Source of the DNA: Chryseobacterium culicis
GTDB taxonomy: Bacteria > Bacteroidota > Bacteroidia > Flavobacteriales > Weeksellaceae
Direction of reading: 5' to 3'
NCBI RefSeq assembly: GCF_900108365.1
Contig: NZ_FNWQ01000006.1
Span: forward strand, 124,001 to 188,000
Length of the DNA stretch: 64,000 bases
A program made the translations under genes and the position numbers. Below are positions 32,709-39,624 of this stretch, piece after piece; the first letter of the stretch is position 1, and each line of letters opens with the position of its first letter. The notes under the pieces were generated by a model. That model had not been told where the DNA came from, searched no databases, and saw only the letters and a program-made list of their open reading frames with translations.

Positions 32709-33421
32709 GTATTGCAGGCTTTGATCCCAGTGCCGGAGCAGGCTTATTATCAGACAGTAAAACCTTCGAACAGTCAAAGGTCATGGGATTGGGTGTGTGT
32801 ACAGCATTAACATTGCAAACAGCTTCCAAATGTCTGAGTTTACAATGGCGTCCTATAGATGAAGTAACCGAAGCCATTCAGGTTTTGATGGGAAATTATC
32901 CCGTTTCGGCAGTGAAAATAGGAATTGTAAAGGATGCCAATTTTCTGGATAAAATTGTAGAAACCGTTCAGAAAGGAAACCCAGAAACGAAAATCGTCTG
33001 GGATCCCGTCCTGAAAAGCACTTCTGAATTCACATTTTTTGATCCTGAAACACTTCCTCAATTAAAAAAGGTTGTTGGTAAACTCAGTTTGATAACACCT
33101 AATTGTAATGAATACAGTGTTTTAAAGAAAAATAGTCTTCTTCCGGATACTCACGAATGTTCATTACTGATCAAAGGAGGACATCGGGAAGATCATTTGG
33201 GAACAGATATTTTAGTTGAAAACGGAAAAGAAACTCTTTTAGTTCCAACCGAAAGTAGTGCTGCCTATTTTCCTAAACATGGTTCCGGCTGTGTTTTATC
33301 ATCAGCCATTACAGCAGAACTGTCGAAAGGTGAAAACATGGGAACAGCATGTAAAAATGGAAAACGATACATCGAAAAATTTTTAAAAAGCAATCCCTCT
33401 TTGCTGGGAACGCATTCATAA
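32684..33421 (+). CDS. thiD: Hydroxymethylpyrimidine/phosphomethylpyrimidine kinase
   Basis: Phosphorylates HMP and HMP-P to the pyrophosphate used by ThiE. The 245-residue ribokinase-fold protein starts QERPYVISIAGFDPSAGAGLLSD, the typical ThiD opening with the substrate-binding SAGAG. It ends with the anion-hole motif HGSGCVLSSAITAELSKG that contains the catalytic cysteine of this family. It is a little shorter than the usual 265 residues but complete. Its start lies 25 bp inside the preceding gene. Confidence 0.93.
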   Translation: MQERPYVISIAGFDPSAGAGLLSDSKTFEQSKVMGLGVCTALTLQTASKCLSLQWRPIDEVTEAIQVLMGNYPVSAVKIGIVKDANFLDKIVETVQKGNPETKIVWDPVLKSTSEFTFFDPETLPQLKKVVGKLSLITPNCNEYSVLKKNSLLPDTHECSLLIKGGHREDHLGTDILVENGKETLLVPTESSAAYFPKHGSGCVLSSAITAELSKGENMGTACKNGKRYIEKFLKSNPSLLGTHS

Positions 33422-33426
33422 AAAAC

Positions 33427-34041
33427 ATGGAAAAATTACAATACATATCACAAGGCAACACTTTGCAGGAACAGGAACTTTGTATCCGAAAAGCCTTAGA
33501 CAATGGGATCGAATGGGTACAGGTCCGATGGAAAAATGCTCCTGAAAATGAATTATCCAGGCTTTGTGAAGTTTCAAAACAACTTTGTTCAGAATATCAG
33601 GCGGTTTGTATCATCAATGACCATGTGCAAATAGCGAAAAAAATAGATGCTGACGGAGTGCATTTAGGATTGAACGACAGTGCCATTGAAGAAGCAAGAC
33701 TGATCTTAGGTGAAAATAAGATTATTGGCGGAACGGCTAATACCCTTGCCGATGTCATCCGGAGAATCAAAGAATCTTGTGATTATATCGGTTTAGGACC
33801 GCTGAGATTTACCACAACCAAAGAAAAATTGAGTCCTGTTCTTGGATTTGAAGGCTATCAGGCGATCATTGATGGATTAAGAGAAAAATCAATAGATATC
33901 CCTAAAATATTTGCCATTGGAAGCGTTACCCTTGAAGATATTTTGCCGTTACAGGAAATCGGGATTTATGGTGTTGCCGTATCCGGGCTCATTACCAGAC
34001 AGCCTACCCTCATTAATGAACTAAAAAAAGTAATGATATGA
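33427..34041 (+). CDS. thiE: Thiamine phosphate synthase
   Basis: Joins HMP-PP and the thiazole phosphate to make thiamine monophosphate. A 204-residue TIM barrel with the ThiE marks: WVQVRWKN (substrate pocket), INDHVQIAKKIDADGVHLGLND and GLGPLRFTTTKEKLSPVLG, the pyrophosphate-binding loop missing from the paralogue upstream. It begins 5 bp after thiD and overlaps thiG by 4 bp (ATGA). Confidence 0.94.
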   Translation: MEKLQYISQGNTLQEQELCIRKALDNGIEWVQVRWKNAPENELSRLCEVSKQLCSEYQAVCIINDHVQIAKKIDADGVHLGLNDSAIEEARLILGENKIIGGTANTLADVIRRIKESCDYIGLGPLRFTTTKEKLSPVLGFEGYQAIIDGLREKSIDIPKIFAIGSVTLEDILPLQEIGIYGVAVSGLITRQPTLINELKKVMI

Positions 34042-34814
34042 ACAATCAGAAATTAGAAATAGCAGGAAGAACTTTTGAATCCAGACTGTTTTTAGGAACA
34101 GGAAAGTTCGGAAGCATGAGAGATATGGTACAGTCTGTCATCACATCTGGGACCAATATGGTAACCATGGCGCTCAAAAGAATTGACGCCCAATCCAGCG
34201 AAGATGATCTGCTTGATTCATTAAAAGCAACCCACGTTCATCTTCTTCCCAACACTTCCGGAGCAAGAACAGCTAAAGAAGCTGTATTGGCAGCACAATT
34301 AGCCAGAGAAGCGCTGGAAACCAACTGGGTAAAACTGGAAATTCATCCGGACCCCAAATATTTACTGCCGGATCCCATCGAAACCTTATATGCTACTGAA
34401 GAATTGGCCAAACTTGGATTTGTTGTGATGCCGTACATTCATGCAGATCCTGTACTGTGCAAGCGTCTTGAAGATGCCGGTACTGCTGTGGTTATGCCTT
34501 TGGGAGCACCAATTGGAACCAATAAAGGATTGAGAACGCAGGATTTTCTGGAAATAATCATCAGCCAGAGCAATGTTCCTGTAGTGGTAGATGCGGGAAT
34601 CGGGGCGCCATCAGATGCGGCAAAAGCAATGGAAATGGGAGCAGATGCCGTTTTGGTGAATACTGCGATTGCCGTTGCCGGAAATCCACTGAATATGGCT
34701 TTAGCTTTTAAAGAAGGTGTGATTGCAGGAAGAAGAGCCTTTGAATCCGGGTTGGGAGCTATTGCGAATCATGCTGAAGCTTCAAGTCCGCTTACTTCGT
34801 TTTTATTTGAATAA
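34038..34814 (+). CDS. thiG: Thiazole synthase ThiG
   Basis: Builds the thiazole phosphate from deoxyxylulose-5-phosphate, dehydroglycine and ThiS thiocarboxylate. A 258-residue TIM barrel. RLFLGTGKFGS is the family start, VKLEIHPDPKYLLPDP contains the Schiff-base lysine, and GAPIGTNKGL and VDAGIGAPSDAAKAMEMGADAVL complete the active site. It overlaps thiE by 4 bp and precedes thiH by 9 bp, its partner in most anaerobic-type pathways. Confidence 0.97.
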   Translation: MNNQKLEIAGRTFESRLFLGTGKFGSMRDMVQSVITSGTNMVTMALKRIDAQSSEDDLLDSLKATHVHLLPNTSGARTAKEAVLAAQLAREALETNWVKLEIHPDPKYLLPDPIETLYATEELAKLGFVVMPYIHADPVLCKRLEDAGTAVVMPLGAPIGTNKGLRTQDFLEIIISQSNVPVVVDAGIGAPSDAAKAMEMGADAVLVNTAIAVAGNPLNMALAFKEGVIAGRRAFESGLGAIANHAEASSPLTSFLFE

Positions 34815-34823
34815 ATCATACTT

Positions 34824-35942
34824 ATGAAAAGCTTTAAAGAGGTTTTTGAAAACTACCAGTGGGAGGAGATAAAGAATAAGTTTGAAAAAGTAAAACCGGA
34901 AGAGGTAAGATACAGCCTTCATAAAAAGAATAAAACCCTTGATGATTTCCTGAATCTTCTATCACCGGCAGCATCTGAAGAACTGGAACAGATGGCTGTA
35001 ATGACAAGGATGCTTACCCAGAAAAGATTTGGAAAAACCATTCAGCTATACGCACCGCTGTATCTCAGTAATGAATGTCAGAATATCTGTACCTATTGCG
35101 GGTTTAGTCTTGATAATAGTCTGAAAAGAAAAACCCTCTCCGATACGGAACTTATGATTGAAGCATCCGTTCTGAAATCAATGGGAGTAAATCATGTTTT
35201 GCTGGTAAGCGGGGAAGCCAATAAAATAGTAGGCGTTCCTTATTTTCAGAATGCGGTGCGTAAGCTAAAACCTCACTTTTCCAATATTTCCATTGAAGTT
35301 CAGCCATTATTGGAAGAAGAATACAAACTGCTTCATGAAGAAGGAGTACATTCCGTTTTGGTATATCAGGAAACCTATCATCAGGATGTTTACAGGGAAT
35401 ATCACCCGAAAGGTAAAAAATCAAACTTCCATTTCCGTCTGGAAACTCCGGATAGAATAGGAAGAGCGGGGATTCATAAAATTGGACTGGGCGTTCTTCT
35501 GGGGCTTGAAGACTGGAGAGTGGATAGCTTTTTTAATGCCTTACATATTGATTACCTTCAGAAACAGTACTGGAAAAGCAAATTCTCTGTTTCCTTTCCA
35601 AGGTTAAGACCTGCTGAAGGAATCATTGAACCTAATTTTATTATGGAAGATAAAGACCTTCTTCAACTGATCTGTGCCTACAGAATCTGGAATGAAGACC
35701 TTGAAATCTCCATTTCTACCAGAGAAAATGAGGTGTTTCGAAATAATATTGTCTCTTTGGGAGCAACGGCTATGAGTGCAGGATCAAAAACCAACCCCGG
35801 AGGTTACGCGGTAGATAAAGAATCTCTGGAACAGTTCGAAACCAGTGACGAGCGAAGTATGGATGAAATTAGGCGCATGATTCAAAAAGCAGGGTATGAT
35901 CCTGTAATGAAAGACTGGGATTCTGTTTACAGTGGGTTTTAA
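34824..35942 (+). CDS. thiH: 2-iminoacetate synthase ThiH
   Basis: Radical SAM tyrosine lyase that cleaves tyrosine to p-cresol and dehydroglycine for ThiG. The 372-residue protein has the cluster motif CQNICTYCGFS (C-x3-C-x2-C), the SAM-contacting LLVSGEANK and a normal C-terminal domain. Use of ThiH rather than the oxygen-dependent ThiO is common in Bacteroidota although this organism has an aerobic respiratory chain. Spaced 9 bp from thiG. Confidence 0.97.
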   Translation: MKSFKEVFENYQWEEIKNKFEKVKPEEVRYSLHKKNKTLDDFLNLLSPAASEELEQMAVMTRMLTQKRFGKTIQLYAPLYLSNECQNICTYCGFSLDNSLKRKTLSDTELMIEASVLKSMGVNHVLLVSGEANKIVGVPYFQNAVRKLKPHFSNISIEVQPLLEEEYKLLHEEGVHSVLVYQETYHQDVYREYHPKGKKSNFHFRLETPDRIGRAGIHKIGLGVLLGLEDWRVDSFFNALHIDYLQKQYWKSKFSVSFPRLRPAEGIIEPNFIMEDKDLLQLICAYRIWNEDLEISISTRENEVFRNNIVSLGATAMSAGSKTNPGGYAVDKESLEQFETSDERSMDEIRRMIQKAGYDPVMKDWDSVYSGF

Positions 35943-35984
35943 ATTTTAAATAAGTAAGAATTCTTAAAAGCTAAGAGAATCTTA

Positions 35985-36707
35985 ATGGCTCAATTATTTA
36001 TGAAACAAGATCATTTTTCACGGTACAGCCGGCAGATATTTATTGAAGAAATAGGATTGGAAGGACAAAAGAAAATAAGGGCTTCCAAAGTTCTTGTCGT
36101 TGGAGCGGGAGGTTTGGGAAGCCCCGTTATACAATATCTGGCCGCCGCGGGAATAGGAACGCTGGGTGTTGCCGATTTTGATGAGGTGGAACTCCATAAT
36201 CTGAACAGACAGATCATTCATACTGAAAATAGAGTAGGGTTTTCCAAAGTAAAAAGCGCTGAAGCATTTGTAAAAGAACTTAATCATCAGGTTAAACTGA
36301 TAGGAATTGCGGAGAAAATCAATGAAAATAATGCTGAAGAAATCATTTCTCAATATGATGTTATTGTTGATGGTTCAGACAATTTTTCCACAAGATATCT
36401 GGTGAATGATACCTGCGTACAACTGGAAAAAACTTTGGTTTATGGAAGTATTTTAGGATTTTCGGGACAGGTTGCTGTGTTTAATCACAACGGAAGTAAA
36501 GATCTGAGAGCTATTTTCCCGGAACCTCCTTTTGATGAGGATATGCCGGATTGTGACAGCCTCGGCGTATTGGGAGCTCTTCCCGGAATCATAGGCAGTA
36601 TGATGGCTCTTCAGGCTTTAAAAATTATTACTGCTCTTCCAGTGACTGTTAATCAGCTGACATTGGTGGATACGATGAGTTGGAGGTTTCAGACGATAGA
36701 TTTCTAA
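35985..36707 (+). CDS. thiF: ThiF/MoeB family adenylyltransferase
   Basis: Adenylates the ThiS C-terminus. The 240-residue E1-like protein has the nucleotide loop VVGAGGLGSPVIQYLAAAG, the Arg/Asp pair in DEVELHNLNRQI and DGSDNFSTRYLVND. Only two cysteines exist, Cys144 and Cys190 (the latter in MPDCDSLGVLG). The two CxxC pairs that bind zinc in E. coli ThiF and MoeB are therefore not present. A second Met (residue 6) could also start it. It is last in the thi operon, 42 bp after thiH, followed by a hairpin. Confidence 0.9.
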   Translation: MAQLFMKQDHFSRYSRQIFIEEIGLEGQKKIRASKVLVVGAGGLGSPVIQYLAAAGIGTLGVADFDEVELHNLNRQIIHTENRVGFSKVKSAEAFVKELNHQVKLIGIAEKINENNAEEIISQYDVIVDGSDNFSTRYLVNDTCVQLEKTLVYGSILGFSGQVAVFNHNGSKDLRAIFPEPPFDEDMPDCDSLGVLGALPGIIGSMMALQALKIITALPVTVNQLTLVDTMSWRFQTIDF

Positions 36708-36763
36708 TGTTAATATAAACACTAATATCACAAATATTTTCACAAATAACACCATTTTTAATA

Positions 36764-36831
36764 TCAATAGGAACGGGCTTTAGCCCGTTTTACTTTTATA
36801 AAACCATCCTTCGGCTTTAGCCAAAACTTAT
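36764..36831 (+). repeat. Dispersed two-hairpin intergenic repeat, copy 1
   Basis: ATCAATAGGAACGGGCTTTAG opens the element (36764-36784), and AACGGGCT/AGCCCGTT (36772-36779/36782-36789) is a perfect stem that may also end the thi operon. About 17 bp later CTTCGGCTTTAGCC forms a second GC-rich patch ending ACTTA. A diverged second copy lies in opposite orientation at 45421-45486. Confidence 0.6.
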
Positions 36832-36837
36832 CTAAAT

Positions 36838-36871
36838 AAAAATAGGCGCAAATCATTTTACGCCTATTTTT
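36838..36871 (-). terminator. Terminator of the 741-aa receptor gene
   Basis: AAAAATAGGCG (36838-36848) pairs with CGCCTATTTTT (36861-36871). On the minus strand the stem ends in a T run, 20 bp after the receptor stop. Nearly symmetrical, so it may also stop thi transcription. Confidence 0.8.
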
Positions 36872-36890
36872 ATTTTATTACAAAGAAGAA

Positions 36891-39116
36891 TTATTGTGCC
36901 TGCTGCATTACACCGCCATTATCCTCCTTCTTAGTCTGGTTCAGGATATTCGGATCCTCTTTAGCCAGCTTATTTCTTGTCGGAATTTTGTAGTTGATGG
37001 AAAATCCGAAGTTTCTTGTATCATACTTGCTGCTGATCATTACAGGACTTCCTGAAGGAGGGTTGGAACGAACCTGCATCATCTGTCCGTTGAAAATATC
37101 ATTTGCAAAAACAGAAAGTGTAAGACGGTTGTTCATAAATTTCTTTGTCAACGTAATATCCAGAGAATTATTAAATGGTTTCTCTGCTGTGAAGTAGAAG
37201 TAGCCTGCCTTTGGAGTCAGATAGCTGTAATTGGCTGTCATCTTAATATCTTTAGGCAGCAGAATCTGAGTCATAATATTAAAAATCCAGAACCCTTTGT
37301 TATTCAGATTATCAATATCATGTTTTTGATATCCCGCATACAGATACATGAAGTTAATTTTATCAGGATTGAAATCAAACTTCATAATTTTGCTTAAAGG
37401 TTTGCTGAAAATCATAAAAGGAACAGGTAAGCCCACATTGAAGTTATGAATTTTCATGTTCGAAATATTCACCTGCTCGTTATATAGCTTTCTTCCGTCT
37501 TTTCGGATAATCTGTGCCACCTGATTGCTTGCCGAACTTACACTGTATCCGATAAATGCATAATCAAAAGCTGAAATTTTCAGTTCATAATTATCGAAAA
37601 TGGTTGGCTGCAGGTTCGGGTTACCATTCACTTCTGTACTTGGTCCGGAGAAGGTTACGTTATTTGGGTTCAGAGCAGAAATGCTTGGTAAGCTGATTTT
37701 TCTGTTGTAATTCGCAGCAATATAAACCTGGTTCATCATATTATACTGTACACTCGCATTCGGGAAAAGTTTAAACTTATTGAATGGAATCAGATCAGCC
37801 TGCACCAGCTTTGCATCCTTATCGAAATACCTTGTTACCCCCGAAATATCATAGTTTTCAGCACGGGAACCAAGTGTAAAATCGAATTTTTTCAGTTTAG
37901 CCTGGAATTCAAGATAGGTAGAAGCGGTCTGTCTCTGATATTCCAGGTTCGTCAGTCCAAAACTTTCCGTATCATAATCCTGCTTTTCATATAATCCGCC
38001 AAAGCTTACTTTTCCGCCATCAAGAAGTTTGATAGGCTGAGAATAATCTACTTTGAAGTTAGCAATATTCATCACAGATTTATTGTTCAGAATATCTTTT
38101 AAACCATTGGTAGGGCTGTTGATAGGCAGATTGGGAGCTGCTGCAAAAGTACCGTCCTGAAAGAAGTTGTCCTGGGAAAATTTACTGTCTGATCTTGTAT
38201 AACCCAACTGGAAATCCAGTTTTTGAGATTTGTCCGCAAAACGTTTCTGATAGGTTACCACAGCTTCCTGTCTTAAACTGTTGGTGTGGGCAACATCGGA
38301 AGATGTATAAAAAGCCTCTCTAAGGTCCTTTGGATCATTCTGGAAAGGCAAATCTCCATGACCGTTACTTAAAGTGTAATTGTCATTATTATTGTGATAA
38401 ATATCGTAGTTTAACAATAATCTGTCCTGCCCTAAATCAAAAGTTAACCCGGATTTTGCAAAATATCCCCGTCCGTATCTGTCCGTGTGGCTCGTTAGAA
38501 GCTCATCCTGCTGTCCGTTCAGCATACTTTCACGGTAATTTTGCCCTACATTCAGCTGCCATCCGAAATATTTATTTCTGGCATTTAAATTAACAGAATT
38601 GGTCGTTCTGTTTCTGTATTTATCATAGTTTGTGAAAGAATAATTTCCGGAATAAGTAGCGGTGAGGTATTTATTGGCGTTTTTGTTGGTGATAATATTC
38701 ATGATCGCTCCTCCTGAAGTAGCCGGAAATTCGGCACCAGGCTGCGTGATCACTTCAATTCTTTCTACAGAATTGGCAGGCATTCCTTCAAGGAAAGAGT
38801 TCAATTCATTAGATGTAATGTTCAGAGGTCTTCCGTTAAGATATACTTCCAGCATTTTTCCCTGATACATCATTCCTGCAATATCCGTAGAAACAAGCCC
38901 GGGAAGTTTTTTTATTCCTTCCAGAACGTTTCCGTTATTCAGCTGAGGCTGCTCAGAAAAATCAAAAATGGTGCGGTCTGCTTTTTGTTCAACGGCTTTT
39001 TTAGTTTTGGTAATGACTACTCCTTCAATTTGTTTTTCCTGAGGTTTATTATTTTTTTCCTGCGAGAAAACAAATACAGAGCTTAATAAGGATAACGTGA
39101 AAATCGTTTTTTTCAT
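36891..39116 (-). CDS. TonB-dependent receptor / outer-membrane beta-barrel protein
   Basis: A 741-residue outer-membrane protein. Signal peptide MKKTIFTLSLLSSVFVFSQ is followed by a plug-like region (GVVITKTKKAVEQKADRTIF, GGAIMNIITNK) and a long beta-barrel of the OMP_b-brl_3 type. No carboxypeptidase-like N-terminal domain is present. The C-terminus FGFSINYKIP-T plus a Q-rich tail (QTKKEDNGGVMQQAQ) extends a little beyond the last strand. Such proteins import nutrients or metal chelates with energy from TonB; the substrate is not evident. No SusD-like partner is adjacent. Confidence 0.87.
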   Translation of the reverse strand: MKKTIFTLSLLSSVFVFSQEKNNKPQEKQIEGVVITKTKKAVEQKADRTIFDFSEQPQLNNGNVLEGIKKLPGLVSTDIAGMMYQGKMLEVYLNGRPLNITSNELNSFLEGMPANSVERIEVITQPGAEFPATSGGAIMNIITNKNANKYLTATYSGNYSFTNYDKYRNRTTNSVNLNARNKYFGWQLNVGQNYRESMLNGQQDELLTSHTDRYGRGYFAKSGLTFDLGQDRLLLNYDIYHNNNDNYTLSNGHGDLPFQNDPKDLREAFYTSSDVAHTNSLRQEAVVTYQKRFADKSQKLDFQLGYTRSDSKFSQDNFFQDGTFAAAPNLPINSPTNGLKDILNNKSVMNIANFKVDYSQPIKLLDGGKVSFGGLYEKQDYDTESFGLTNLEYQRQTASTYLEFQAKLKKFDFTLGSRAENYDISGVTRYFDKDAKLVQADLIPFNKFKLFPNASVQYNMMNQVYIAANYNRKISLPSISALNPNNVTFSGPSTEVNGNPNLQPTIFDNYELKISAFDYAFIGYSVSSASNQVAQIIRKDGRKLYNEQVNISNMKIHNFNVGLPVPFMIFSKPLSKIMKFDFNPDKINFMYLYAGYQKHDIDNLNNKGFWIFNIMTQILLPKDIKMTANYSYLTPKAGYFYFTAEKPFNNSLDITLTKKFMNNRLTLSVFANDIFNGQMMQVRSNPPSGSPVMISSKYDTRNFGFSINYKIPTRNKLAKEDPNILNQTKKEDNGGVMQQAQ

Positions 39117-39225
39117 AATGTTTTTTACTGATATCCGGTTAGACGCTGAAAAAGAGAAATTGTTACGCTAGAATGTTGAAAATTGAAAAATTAAGCTAAA
39201 TATTTTTTTATTTCCGAAATAATTA

Positions 39226-39233
39226 TATCTTTG
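39226..39233 (+). promoter_or_regulatory. -7 element TATCTTTG before the SAM-like leader
   Basis: Exact TAnnTTTG match. The predicted start of transcription (about 39239) falls directly before the aptamer-like sequence, so the leader would be about 385 nt. Confidence 0.55.
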
Positions 39234-39239
39234 CCAGGT

Positions 39240-39320
39240 AATTATCAAGAATCTCTAGATGGGATAGCAACCTGCAAAAACAAGCAAGGTGCTGCAATCG
39301 ATAAGCCGGATCTTCCGGAA
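39240..39320 (+). ncRNA. Candidate SAM-clan riboswitch (SAM-I/SAM-IV-like variant)
   Basis: The sequence carries the clan landmarks in order: TTATCAAGA, GCAACC, AAGGTGC and a closing GATAA. P1 is TTATC (39242-39246) with GATAA (39300-39304). P2 is ATCTC/GGGAT (39251-39255/39261-39265). P3 is ACCTGC with GCAAGGT, one bulge. A CCGGA/TCCGG hairpin (39306-39318) follows P1, the position where SAM-IV types carry their extra helix. It is shorter than a standard S-box. The gene controlled is a TonB-dependent receptor. Confidence 0.65.
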
Positions 39321-39434
39321 AAAATGTTTATCATTCTATCATTACCCATCTTGAATTTTTGTTTTAAAGTTAAAATCAAATGTTTAAAGACAAGGGAAAT
39401 CACCTTACATCCATTATTTTTTATGCCTCGGATC

Positions 39435-39524
39435 ATGAAGCGGGTCTTCATTATTCTGATATGTTCTCATGCCATTTCTACATGCGCATGTGTTGTTGTT
39501 TCTAGTCTTTTCTATTCTAAATAA
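39435..39524 (+). CDS. Cysteine-containing mini-ORF in the SAM-like leader
   Basis: An open frame of 29 codons (33 if begun at the in-frame ATG at 39423) encodes MKRVFIILICSHAISTCACV and nine more residues, with Cys at positions 10, 17 and 19. It lies between the riboswitch candidate and the receptor gene. A hydrophobic start followed by clustered Cys and Ser/Thr suggests a leader peptide that could sense cysteine supply, or a secreted peptide. It may equally be chance; no codon-usage test was possible. Confidence 0.35.
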   Translation: MKRVFIILICSHAISTCACVVVSSLFYSK

Positions 39525-39546
39525 TACAAACATTTCGATATTGATG

Positions 39547-39568
39547 GTAACCTTATTTACAAGGTTAC
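39547..39568 (+). promoter_or_regulatory. Perfect 8-bp hairpin before the 912-aa receptor gene
   Basis: GTAACCTT (39547-39554) and AAGGTTAC (39561-39568) form a stem with a 6-nt loop, 57 bp before the ATG at 39625. No T run follows at once, so it is not a standard terminator; possibly part of the leader's control structure. Confidence 0.45.
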
Positions 39569-39624
39569 AGGATCTGTATTGCTGAAAAACAATTTTTTAA
39601 CAACAAAAGTAATCCACAAACAAA

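Noticed and set aside
39231..39434. Longer open frame covering the SAM-like leader
   Set aside because: It begins inside the promoter/aptamer region and runs through conserved RNA landmarks. The coding signal, if any, is only the short frame from 39423 or 39435.
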